Shown: positions 1 to 8,131 of the stretch, in pieces
Numbering within the stretch: position 1 is the first letter of the stretch
Layout: every line of letters begins with the position of its first letter
Assembly: GCA_021785175.1 (NCBI GenBank)
Contig: JAJYGH010000009.1
Coordinates: forward strand, 1 to 50,101
Direction: 5' to 3'
Origin: Chloroflexota bacterium
Lineage (GTDB): Bacteria; Chloroflexota; Limnocylindria; Limnocylindrales; CSP1-4
Length of the DNA stretch: 50,101 nt
Translations under genes and position numbers: made by a program
Notes under the pieces: generated by a model
Seen by the model: only the letters and a program-made list of their open reading frames with translations
Told to the model about the DNA's origin: nothing
Databases searched by the model: none

Positions 1-267
1 CCGCAGCATAGCGTCGGCCCCTGCCGCGGGCGTTGCGCGGGCCGCGCCCCTCGGCGCGCCAAGGCGTGTGGCATGCAGGAGGGGACGCGGCTCGAGCAGA
101 GCAGCGAGCACGTCGACCTCGAGGGCCCGGGGATACGCCCGTTTCGCGCCCTCGGAGGGCAGCACGCGTCGCCGGGCTGCTGTGTCGCAAGGCACGAGGT
201 CGGGGACGACCCGGGGGAGCGGCTCGTCGGAACTGACGACCGACCCGAGATCGTGCATCCGGATCAC
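1..267 (-). CDS. Partial hypothetical protein running off the left edge
   Basis: An open minus-strand frame begins at a GTG (complement of 265-267), or an ATG nine bases further in (256-258), and stays open to base 1, about 88 codons. Third codon positions are mostly G or C, as in the window's real genes, which favours coding. The visible N-terminal part begins VIRMHDLGSVV and contains RAYPRALEVDVLAALLEPRP. I see no membrane segment, no metal motif and no family I recognise. It is divergent from the copper-type operator and YHS gene, so the two may share the promoter region. No clear ribosome binding site is visible. The call rests on frame openness and codon bias only; the C-terminal part lies outside the window. 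Confidence 0.4.
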   Translation of the reverse strand, partial: MIRMHDLGSVVSSDEPLPRVVPDLVPCDTAARRRVLPSEGAKRAYPRALEVDVLAALLEPRPLLHATRLGAPRGAARATPAAGADAMLR

Positions 268-283
268 GACGACCGATCTGCCA

Positions 284-324
284 TATACTACCCCGGAGTA
301 TAGGGTACTGGAGTATCAGGGCAT
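284..324 (+). promoter_or_regulatory. CsoR-like operator and -10 region of the YHS gene
   Basis: ATACT (285-289), 7 bp, AGTAT (297-301) form an interrupted palindrome with a C/G-run centre, followed by a second TACT-GG-AGTA palindrome at 306-315 and GAGTATCAGGGCAT at 311-324. TATACT (284-289) can serve as the -10 box, so a repressor bound here would block transcription. The same arrangement (ATACT-N7-AGTAT, then GAGTATCAGAGCAT) precedes the copper ATPase gene near 30512. CsoR-family operators are G/C-run palindromes flanked by TA-rich ends, so copper-responsive repression is the likely role. No csoR gene lies in the window. Confidence 0.6.
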
Positions 325-337
325 CACGGAGGGCGAC

Positions 338-511
338 ATGGCGACGGCGATCGATCCGGTCTGCGGGATGGAGGTCGACACGGCGACCGCGAAGTGGACG
401 TTCGAGTACGAGGGCACGACGTATTACTTCTGCGGCAAGGGCTGCATGCTCGAGTTCCGGGACGACCCCGGGAAGTACCTCGATCCGAACTACACGCCGC
501 AGGGGATGTAG
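338..511 (+). CDS. YHS-domain metal-binding protein (57 aa)
   Basis: A complete stand-alone YHS (TRASH-like) domain. It begins MATAIDPVCGMEVD, and DPVCGM plus YYFCGKGCMLEF supply the three cysteines typical of this fold. In other bacteria this domain is found fused to copper P-type ATPases or beside copper-handling genes, and is thought to bind or sense soft metals. ATG at 338 is preceded by GGAGG at 328-332, so the longer upstream frame is not needed. The operator at 284-324 matches the one in front of the copper ATPase 30 kb away, which points to a shared copper response. The small size and lack of a signal peptide suggest a cytosolic carrier or buffer. The family assignment is firm; the metal is inferred from the shared operator. 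Confidence 0.85.
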   Translation: MATAIDPVCGMEVDTATAKWTFEYEGTTYYFCGKGCMLEFRDDPGKYLDPNYTPQGM

Positions 512-662
512 CCCCGCGAGCAACCCGCGTCCCTGGCCTGCACGGGATTCCCCGCGCGCGTGACTGGAACGTCGCCGTCAGCGTCATCCGGGGTTCCGGC
601 AGGTAAGCCGCAGTGAAGGCGGCGCGAAGCCGGCGATGAGTCGTGCTCGATAGCCTTCCCGT

Positions 663-684
663 CTGCCCGTCGCTCAACGGGCAG
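663..684 (+). promoter_or_regulatory. Short perfect hairpin upstream of the GRRW-repeat gene
   Basis: CTGCCCGT (663-670) and ACGGGCAG (677-684) pair perfectly around a 6-nt loop. The ribosome binding site GGGAGG of the next gene follows four bases later (688-693). There is no U-run, so it is not a classical terminator. It could be a protein-binding palindrome or a hairpin affecting translation; the role is unknown. Confidence 0.35.
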
Positions 685-699
685 GCGAGGGAGGTGTGC

Positions 700-1248
700 G
701 TGAAGATGCGTGCGGATCGAGCTCGGGGGCAGTGGACGGACGCAGCCCGGCTCGCGCTGCTCATCCTGTTCGCGTGGGCCGCGGGGATTGCCATCGCGCT
801 GATCCTCGGGCTGGCTCGTCCCGGATCCGCGCCGTCCTCGCTGACGTTCACCGCTGATCGGTCGCAGGCTGGACCGGCGGACGAGACGATGGCGGGACGG
901 CGCTGGACGGACGCGCGCGACCCGGACCTCCTGCTGGCCGGCCGCCGGTGGGCGACCGCGCCGACCGGCGCCTTGTTCGCGGGCGGGCGCCGGAGTCCCG
1001 CGGGGCAGGCCGATGTCGGACCGGCTGCCGGGCGCTGGCGTCCTGTCGAGGGGGCGGGACGGATGCTGGCGGGAAGGCGGTGGGATCGCGGCCAGACCAT
1101 CGCCTTCCCGGACGGAAGGCGATGGAACGTCGTGGTGAGCGGCATCGCCGTCGCGCGCGGGATCGATGGGTCCACCGCCGCCCTCGCCGGTTCGCCATGT
1201 GACCGACCTGATCGCATCGCACAGCCGGCAGGCAGGCGCTGGGGCTGA
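700..1248 (+). CDS. Membrane-anchored protein with repeated GRRW motifs, unknown function
   Basis: GTG at 700 is chosen because GGGAGG lies 6 bases upstream; an in-frame GTG at 643 would add 19 residues without a good site. Residues about 16-40 form one hydrophobic helix (LALLILFAWAAGIAIALILGL), so the short charged N terminus is probably cytosolic and the rest extracytosolic. The remaining ~140 residues contain seven copies of a short motif: MAGRRW, LAGRRW, AGGRRS, AGRWR, LAGRRW, DGRRW and AGRRW, spaced irregularly 10-40 residues apart. Four cysteines are absent from any recognisable arrangement. I know of no named family with this pattern. The repeated basic-aromatic motif might bind an anionic polymer or be a processing or modification site; both are guesses. 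The gene stands alone between the YHS and ferredoxin genes. Confidence 0.55.
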   Translation: MKMRADRARGQWTDAARLALLILFAWAAGIAIALILGLARPGSAPSSLTFTADRSQAGPADETMAGRRWTDARDPDLLLAGRRWATAPTGALFAGGRRSPAGQADVGPAAGRWRPVEGAGRMLAGRRWDRGQTIAFPDGRRWNVVVSGIAVARGIDGSTAALAGSPCDRPDRIAQPAGRRWG

Positions 1249-1438
1249 CGCCACCCCTGCAGGCCTGACGGACCGATGGCCGGGCGCGTCCCCGCCGTCC
1301 TCGTCCGGCGCGTCCCCGGCATTCGGACGCTGGCGATTCGCGCTCGTGGCCGCCTTGCACGCCGGCTCCGCGTCGTACCATTGCCGCGGCCGCGTTGAGG
1401 ACGCGCCCGCGAATGGCGCGGAGACTAGGAGAGCCCCG

Positions 1439-1726
1439 ATGACCTATGTGATCGCCGAACCGTGCGTCGACGTGATGGATCAGGCCTGTGTCGCGGTCTG
1501 CCCGGTCGACTGCATCCACTTCGACGAGGGCGTCGACCGCACGCTCTACATCGACCCGAACGAGTGCATCGACTGCGGTGCCTGCGAACCGGAGTGCCCG
1601 GTGAACGCGATCTTCGCCGAGGACTCCGTCCCCGCGGAGTGGACCGCGTACACGCCGATCAACGCGCTCTGGTACACGGACAAGGATGCCGCCCGTGCCC
1701 AGGTCGATTCGCTCAAGCCGGCCTGA
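1439..1726 (+). CDS. fdxA: Seven-iron [3Fe-4S][4Fe-4S] ferredoxin
   Basis: A 95-residue FdxA/FdxC-type ferredoxin, a small cytosolic electron carrier. By the Azotobacter FdI pattern C9, C17 and C53 hold the [3Fe-4S] cluster, and C21, C43, C46 and C49 hold the [4Fe-4S] cluster (ECIDCGACEPECP); C25 matches the conserved extra cysteine. The start MTYVIAEPCVDV is the near-invariant N terminus of actinobacterial-type seven-iron ferredoxins. AGGAGA lies about 10 bases before the ATG. Length is usual for the family. It is monocistronic, with a strong GC hairpin 50 bases after the stop. Possible partners in the window include the 2-oxoacid oxidoreductase at 9.3-12.3 kb, although that operon has its own ferredoxin subunit. 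Specific partners cannot be read from the sequence. Confidence 0.93.
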   Translation: MTYVIAEPCVDVMDQACVAVCPVDCIHFDEGVDRTLYIDPNECIDCGACEPECPVNAIFAEDSVPAEWTAYTPINALWYTDKDAARAQVDSLKPA

Positions 1727-1774
1727 TCGCGCCGATCACATCCGCCGCCCCGTTCTTCCCGGTGCCGCGCCCGG

Positions 1775-1796
1775 GGCCCCGGCACATGCCGGGGCC
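1775..1796 (+). terminator. GC-rich hairpin after the ferredoxin gene
   Basis: GGCCCCGGCA (1775-1784) and TGCCGGGGCC (1787-1796) form a perfect 10-bp inverted repeat separated by 2 bases, which would fold as an 8-bp stem with a 6-nt loop. It lies 48 bp past the stop. No run of T follows, so intrinsic termination is plausible but not shown. Confidence 0.4.
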
Positions 1797-1870
1797 TCAT
1801 CGTGTCCGGGGCAGCCGTCCCTGCCCGCTGCCATCCGGACCCCGGCCGACGCTTGCCCGGGCCGCCTGCG

Positions 1871-1876
1871 TACACT
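1871..1876 (+). promoter_or_regulatory. -10 box TACACT, leaderless promoter of the binding-protein gene
   Basis: TACACT ends 6 nt before the ATG at 1883 (gap CGGCCG). This places the expected transcription start at or next to the start codon. No Shine-Dalgarno sequence is present in the gap. Confidence 0.5.
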
Positions 1877-1882
1877 CGGCCG

Positions 1883-2908
1883 ATGCGGATCGTGTCGCTC
1901 CTGCCCTCGGCAACCGAGATCGTCTTCGCCCTCGGCCTCGACGAGGAGCTCGTCGGGCGGACCGACGCCTGCGACCATCCTCCCGAGGCGGCCGCCATCC
2001 CGATCGTCGCGCGATCCCGTCCGCCTGCCTCGGAGGCAGGCGGGGAGAATCGCGACCCCGGGCTCGAGACCGGGGCCGCCCCCGGCACTGCCGCGCTCCC
2101 CGGCGCACCGGCGACGGTTCGCCACGACAGGACGCCCGCCGGCGACGCACCCCCTGCCGATCGTCGCCCGCAGCGCGTGACTCAGCCGGGCCGTCTCGAT
2201 CTCGACGCCCTCCGCGCCACCGCTCCCGACCTCGTCCTGGCCGGGGAGGAGTGCGGGGCGTGCGGGATCGGCAGGGCCGAGGTCGTGCAGGCACTGCGGT
2301 CGTGGGGTTCGGAGGCGGAGGTCATCGCGCTCGAGCCCGCCTCGATCGAGGGGATCCTGCACACGATCACGACCGTCGGCGCGATGACGTCGGCGGAGGA
2401 CGAGGCGATCGGCCTGGTCGAACTGCTCCGCGAGCGCCTCGGCGCGATCGAGGCGCAGGTGCAGCAGCGGCGCGCCGAAGGGGTTCGCGCACGACGCGTC
2501 GTCGCGCTCGAATGGCTCGACCCGCCCTATGCCAGCGGGCTGTGGATCCCCGAGCAGATCCGGCGAGCGGGCGGCTGGGACGTGCTCGGCGCCGAAGGAC
2601 GGCGAGCGGTCGAGACGACCTGGGAGGCCGTGGCCGAAGTCGATCCCGAGCAGATCCTGTTCGTCCCGTGCGGCCTTGATGCGCGGGAGGCGGCCGCCGC
2701 GTGGGAACGTGTCCGGCGCCCGCCGGGCTGGCACGACCTGCGCGCGGTGCGGCACGGCGAGGTGTTCGCACTCGACGCGCGCTCGTACTTCACGCGGCCC
2801 GGCCCCCGGGTGATCGAGGGGATCGCGATGCTCGCCGAGCTGTTCGACCCCGGCGGTTTCGTCGACGAGGCGCCGACGGAGGCCTGGATCCCGCTGACCG
2901 ACCCCTGA
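1883..2908 (+). CDS. Cobalamin/iron-type ABC binding protein without signal peptide
   Basis: A 341-residue protein of the helical-backbone Peripla_BP_2 (BtuF-like) fold. It opens with MRIVSLLPSATEIVFALGL, the family's first strand and helix, followed by GRTDACDHPPEA. A conserved DLVLAGEECGACG segment and the C-terminal VFALDARSYFTRPGPR strand-loop are also typical. There is no signal peptide or lipobox, as in the cytosolic-looking cobalamin-binding subgroup often seen in Actinomycetota and Chloroflexota, so the real role may not be transport. No permease or ATPase is adjacent. Residues about 47-105 (2021-2190) do not resemble the family. That stretch holds a perfect 23-bp palindrome and is bracketed by two copies of CCGATCGTCGC, and looks inserted or rearranged. 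The start is set by the conserved N terminus and a TACACT box 6 nt upstream. Confidence 0.75.
   Translation: MRIVSLLPSATEIVFALGLDEELVGRTDACDHPPEAAAIPIVARSRPPASEAGGENRDPGLETGAAPGTAALPGAPATVRHDRTPAGDAPPADRRPQRVTQPGRLDLDALRATAPDLVLAGEECGACGIGRAEVVQALRSWGSEAEVIALEPASIEGILHTITTVGAMTSAEDEAIGLVELLRERLGAIEAQVQQRRAEGVRARRVVALEWLDPPYASGLWIPEQIRRAGGWDVLGAEGRRAVETTWEAVAEVDPEQILFVPCGLDAREAAAAWERVRRPPGWHDLRAVRHGEVFALDARSYFTRPGPRVIEGIAMLAELFDPGGFVDEAPTEAWIPLTDP
2021..2043. repeat. Perfect 23-bp palindrome inside the binding-protein gene
   Basis: Arms CCGCCTGCCTC (2021-2031) and GAGGCAGGCGG (2033-2043) are exact inverse complements around one base. The palindrome lies in the non-conserved segment between two copies of CCGATCGTCGC (2000-2010 and 2157-2167). 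It may be the trace of a small inserted element. Confidence 0.6.
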
Positions 2909-2947
2909 CGCCGCGGGGAAGACCCCCTGACGCCGCCCCCGATCTGC

Positions 2948-2953
2948 GATACT
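2948..2953 (+). promoter_or_regulatory. -10 box GATACT, leaderless promoter of proC
   Basis: GATACT ends 7 nt before the ATG at 2961 (gap CCGGCCG). There is no Shine-Dalgarno site between them, so a leaderless transcript is expected. Confidence 0.5.
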
Positions 2954-2960
2954 CCGGCCG

Positions 2961-3807
2961 ATGTCACCACTGACGAATCGCACCATTGCGACGGTCGGCT
3001 CCGGCGTCATGGCCGAGGCCATGATCGCCGGCCTGCTCCGCGGCCAGCAGGTCGAGCCCGCGCAGATCGTCGCGAGCCACCCAAGGGCCGACAGGCGCGC
3101 GCAGCTCGAGCGCGACTACGGCATCCGCGTCTGCGCGTCGAACCTCGACGCGATTTCCGGTGCCGACGTCATCGTCCTCGGCATCAAGCCGCAGATGCTC
3201 TCCCGCGTCGGACGCGAGCTCGGGGGCAATCTGCGCGACGGGCAGCTCGTCATCAGCATCATCGCGGGCGCCACGACGACCGCGCTCTCGACGGTGCTCC
3301 GTCACCGCCAGATCGTGCGGAGCATGCCGAACACCCCGGCGCGTCTCGGGAAGGGCATGACCGTCTGGTACGCGACGCCCGAAGTCACCCCGGAGCAGCG
3401 CGAGCAGGCGTCGACGCTCCTCGCCGCGCTGGGCGCCGAGCTTGCGGTCGACGACGAGCGGATGGTCGCGATGGCGACCGCGGTGAGCGGCACGGGGCCC
3501 ACATACGTGTTCCTCGTCATGGAGGCCCTGATCGACGCCGCCGTCCACCTCGGCTTCCCGCGGCACATCGCGCACGACCTCGTCATCGAGACGCTCGAGG
3601 GCAGCACGCTGTTCGCGAAGTCGAGCGGGATGCACCCGGCCGAGCTGCGGAACATGGTGACCTCGCCGGGAGGCACGAGCGCCGCTGCGCTGCACGAACT
3701 GGAGTCCGGGCGCCTCCGGACGGTGCTGTCGGAGGCCGTGTGGGCGGCGTTTCGCCGCACGGAGGAGCTGGGCGACCAGCTCGAGCGCCAGGTCGAGGCG
3801 GGCACGG

Positions 3808-3815
<8 letters not shown>
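2961..3815 (+). CDS. proC: Pyrroline-5-carboxylate reductase
   Basis: Catalyses the last step of proline synthesis, NAD(P)H-dependent reduction of 1-pyrroline-5-carboxylate, in the cytosol. The 284-residue length matches the family. The N-terminal Rossmann motif reads VGSGVMAEAMIAGLL (usual form GxGxMAEA). Further family marks are VILGIKPQ-like VIVLGIKPQ, RSMPNTPARLGKGMT, the AVSGTGPTYVF catalytic segment, and the C-terminal signature VTSPGGTSAAALHELE. The ATG is set by the conserved start and by a GATACT box 7 nt upstream. Its stop codon sits inside a 17-bp direct repeat. Proline dehydrogenase, the opposing activity, lies 3.3 kb downstream on the same strand but in a separate unit. Confidence 0.95.
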
Positions 3816-5470
<1,655 letters not shown>

Positions 5471-5608
5471 GGACAGGCGTGGAGCCTGTGCGGACGTGTC
5501 GGTTCGGCGGCGCGGCTGACCGGCCGATCCTGACCGACGTCGCCGGCTGAAACGCCGGCCTGCGGCCCCGCCTGCGGGGAGGCGGCCACGGGGCGGATCA
5601 CGAGTGGG

Positions 5609-5614
5609 TAGCAT
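5609..5614 (+). promoter_or_regulatory. -10 box TAGCAT, leaderless promoter of the LiaF-like gene
   Basis: TAGCAT ends 6 nt before the ATG at 5621 (gap GATTCC), with no ribosome binding site between them. Confidence 0.5.
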
Positions 5615-5620
5615 GATTCC

Positions 5621-6556
5621 ATGCGGTCGACCGGAGAAGTCGTCGGGCTCGTGCTGATGATCGTCGGCGTGCTCGTCCTGCTCGGGACGCTCGGCGCCGA
5701 CTCGGGCCTCTCGCAGGCGCTCGGCTGGATCTGGCCGCTCCTCGTGATCGGGTTCGGCGTGTGGCTCGTGTGGGACGCCGGGAACCGCCGGCGCACGATT
5801 CCGCCCGCCGGCTCCGTCCCCTCCGGAGCCGCGGGAGCCGCGGGATCCGCCGGGGCCGGATGGTCGTCGGGAGCGTGGTCGAGCGCGGGCGGATCGCACG
5901 AGGCGTGGCGCGGCCGCGCGCCGCACGCGTGGGGTGCGCAGGGCTGGGCATGGGCACCCGGAGCGTTCCGCGAGCGGCGGTTCCTCGGCGAGATCGAGAT
6001 GGCGGGACCGATGCAGGCAGGGCCGATGGACATCGAGACGTTCATCGGCGAGGTGCGCCTCGACCTGACGCGCGCGACGTTCCCGGAGGGCGAGACGCCC
6101 ATCCACGTCAGTGCGGCGATTGGCGAGGTTCGCGTGCTCCTGCCCGCGGACGTCCCCGCCACCGTGCGGACGAGCTCGCTGCTCGGCGAGAGCGAGGCGC
6201 TGGGCCGGGTCTCGGGCGCGTTCATGGGCGAGGCACGCGCCGAGACGGAGGACTTCGCGGGCGCAACGCGCCGGATACGCCTGGAGGCGCAGTCGCTCGT
6301 CGGCGAGGTGGCGGTGCGAAGGGCGCGACCGGGGGGCGTGGAGCCGAACGGGGCCAGCGCCCCGTCCGGGCCGACGTGGCAGCCGGCATCCTGTGCCTCG
6401 TCGGACGGCCCGTCCGTCGGCGACGCGCCGTCCGACCGTCCAGATGCGAACTGGCCGGCGGAGGCGAGCTGGTCGGCCGACGATCCGGTGGGACGGACGG
6501 AGGCGGATCAGAGCGCTCGGCCGGGCCCGACCGCTCCGGCGGGGCCGGCCGCCTGA
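5621..6556 (+). CDS. LiaF-like membrane protein with toastrack domain
   Basis: 311 residues. The first ~45 form two membrane helices (VVGLVLMIVGVLVLLGTL and ALGWIWPLLVIGFGVWLVW), like the LiaF/DUF5668 N terminus. A Gly/Ser/Ala/Trp linker follows. Residues about 125-240 form a series of beta turns with a repeated FxGE pattern (RFLGEIEM, FIGEVRLDL, IGEVRVLLP, LLGESEAL, FMGEARAE, LVGEVAVR), the hallmark of the LiaF C-terminal toastrack fold. The last ~75 residues are a low-complexity tail rich in Pro, Ser and Ala. LiaF proteins modulate cell-envelope stress two-component systems in Firmicutes; here no such pair is adjacent. It is followed after 1 base by the next gene, so it heads a three-gene unit with a thioredoxin-fold protein and proline dehydrogenase. 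Confidence 0.75.
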   Translation: MRSTGEVVGLVLMIVGVLVLLGTLGADSGLSQALGWIWPLLVIGFGVWLVWDAGNRRRTIPPAGSVPSGAAGAAGSAGAGWSSGAWSSAGGSHEAWRGRAPHAWGAQGWAWAPGAFRERRFLGEIEMAGPMQAGPMDIETFIGEVRLDLTRATFPEGETPIHVSAAIGEVRVLLPADVPATVRTSSLLGESEALGRVSGAFMGEARAETEDFAGATRRIRLEAQSLVGEVAVRRARPGGVEPNGASAPSGPTWQPASCASSDGPSVGDAPSDRPDANWPAEASWSADDPVGRTEADQSARPGPTAPAGPAA

Positions 6557-6557
6557 G

Positions 6558-7070
6558 GTGTCCGACCTCCGGGCCGAGCTGCTCTACACGCTCGACTGCC
6601 CGCACTGGGAACGGGTGCGCGCGGATCTGCACGCCGTCCTCGCGCAGGGGGCGATCGAGACGCAGATCCAGCTGGTCCTCATCGGCAGCCAGGACGACGC
6701 CGAGTTCCTCGACTTCCCGGGTTCGCCGACGGTCCGGCTGAATGGCGTCGACGTGGTGCCGCCTCCGCCAGGCACGCCACCGACGACGGGGTGCCGGCTG
6801 TATCCGCAGCCCGACGGAACGCTGAGCGGGCGGATCCCGGTCGAGGTGCTGGCGGAGGCCGTGCGCATGCACCGGCAGGGGCGGCTGGAGATGTTCCAGC
6901 GCGAGGAATCGGCGAAGGTCGCCGCCGCGGCGATCGAGGCGGCGCACGACGAGGCGCAGCCGGGCGTCGACGAGCGGCGTTCGGCCGAGGACGAGCGACT
7001 GCCGGATGGCGACGAGCGATGGCGGCGCGGCGAGGCGGGAGCGGAAGCGACGGAGGGTGGGCGGACGTGA
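6558..7070 (+). CDS. Thioredoxin-fold protein with CPHW motif
   Basis: 170 residues, starting at GTG one base after the previous stop; no AUG start fits. Residues 1-110 match small thioredoxin-like proteins often annotated with alkylmercury-lyase or glutaredoxin relatives. They show LLYTLDCPHWERVRADL, the cis-proline-type FPGSPTVRLNGVDV, GCRLYPQPDG and a closing helix VEVLAEAVRMH. The usual redox motif CxxC is reduced to a single cysteine (CPHW), with a second cysteine in GCRLY, so it may bind a thiol or metal rather than form a disulfide. The last ~50 residues are charged and low in complexity. The stop overlaps the start of the proline dehydrogenase gene (GTGA), implying translational coupling. 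The substrate is unknown. Confidence 0.68.
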   Translation: MSDLRAELLYTLDCPHWERVRADLHAVLAQGAIETQIQLVLIGSQDDAEFLDFPGSPTVRLNGVDVVPPPPGTPPTTGCRLYPQPDGTLSGRIPVEVLAEAVRMHRQGRLEMFQREESAKVAAAAIEAAHDEAQPGVDERRSAEDERLPDGDERWRRGEAGAEATEGGRT

Positions 7071-8059
7071 GCGCCACGCGCTCCCGCGCGGCAGGGACTC
7101 GACGTGCCGCAGGGGAGGCAGCGGCGCGCGGGCTTCGCGCGGGATTCCTCTGGGCCTCTCGCCGGCGGCGGCTCGCGCGCCTCGCGGCCGGCAGCAGCCT
7201 GACGCGCGGGATCGTGCAGCGGTTCGTAGCCGGCGAGGATCTCCCGGCCGCGCTGCGGGTGCTCGACCGGCTGCATGCTCGCGGACTCGCGACGACGGTC
7301 GACGTGCTCGGCGAGTCGGTCACGACCGTCCAGGCGGCGCATGCCGCGGCGGATCGGTACATCGACGTGCTCGACGCGCTGGCGGAGCGCGGGCTCGACC
7401 GGAACGTCAGCGTGAAGCTGACGCAGCTGGGCCTCGACCTCGAGCCGGCGCTGTGCCGCGAGAACCTCATGCGGATCCTCGCGCACGCGGCGGAGCTCAA
7501 CGCGTTCGTCCGTGTCGACATGGAGGACCACACCCACACGCAGGCCACGATCGAGCTGGTGCGGCAGCTGCACGCGGTGTACCCGGGGGTGGGCGTCGTG
7601 GTGCAGGCGTACCTGCGGCGCAGCGCCGCCGACGTGGCGATGCTGAACGCGGACCGCGTGCGGGTCCGGCTCTGCAAGGGTGCGTATGACGAGCCGCCGG
7701 ATGTCGCGTTCGCCCACAAGCCCGACGTCGACGAGAACTTCCGCCGCCTTGCGGAATCGCTCCTGCGCGACGGGGAGTATCCGGCGCTCGCGACGCACGA
7801 CGAGCTGCTCGTGGCGTGGGCGCGCGGGTTCGCGGACCGCGAGCGGATCGACCGGTCGCGCTTCGAGTTCCAGATGCTCTACGGGGTCCGGCGCGATCTG
7901 CAGGAACGCCTCGTCGCGGGTGGGTACACCGTCAGGGTCTACGTGCCATTCGGGACCGAGTGGTACCCGTACTTCATGCGGCGCCTCGCGGAACGCCCGG
8001 CCAACGTCCTGTTCCTGACGCGCAGTGTGCTCGGGGAGCGGCGTCGTCCGCGACGCTGA
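7067..8059 (+). CDS. Proline dehydrogenase
   Basis: A 330-residue monofunctional PRODH, an FAD enzyme oxidising proline to pyrroline-5-carboxylate and passing electrons to the membrane quinone pool. The GTG at 7067 overlaps the previous stop. Family marks are TTVDVLGESV, NVSVKLTQLGLDL, FVRVDMEDHTHTQ, VVVQAYLRR, VRVRLCKGAYDEP and the C-terminal VRVYVPFGTEWYPYFMRRLAERPAN, which contains the paired arginines that bind the proline carboxylate. Length fits the PutB-type single-domain enzyme. No P5C dehydrogenase (PutA C-terminal partner) follows, so that step must be encoded elsewhere. Operon placement after a LiaF-like and a thioredoxin-fold protein is unusual and unexplained. Confidence 0.9.
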   Translation: MSATRSRAAGTRRAAGEAAARGLRAGFLWASRRRRLARLAAGSSLTRGIVQRFVAGEDLPAALRVLDRLHARGLATTVDVLGESVTTVQAAHAAADRYIDVLDALAERGLDRNVSVKLTQLGLDLEPALCRENLMRILAHAAELNAFVRVDMEDHTHTQATIELVRQLHAVYPGVGVVVQAYLRRSAADVAMLNADRVRVRLCKGAYDEPPDVAFAHKPDVDENFRRLAESLLRDGEYPALATHDELLVAWARGFADRERIDRSRFEFQMLYGVRRDLQERLVAGGYTVRVYVPFGTEWYPYFMRRLAERPANVLFLTRSVLGERRRPRR

Positions 8060-8131
8060 TCCGGGCGGACCTCCCGGCGTCAGGTGCGCGCGGGGCCGCC
8101 GCCGCCGTCGCGCCTGCTCCGGGCCCTCCGC

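Noticed and set aside
1249-1438. Coding extension of the ferredoxin frame upstream to 1166
   Set aside because: MTYVIAEPCVDV is the conserved N terminus and AGGAGA precedes it; the upstream frame has no similarity.
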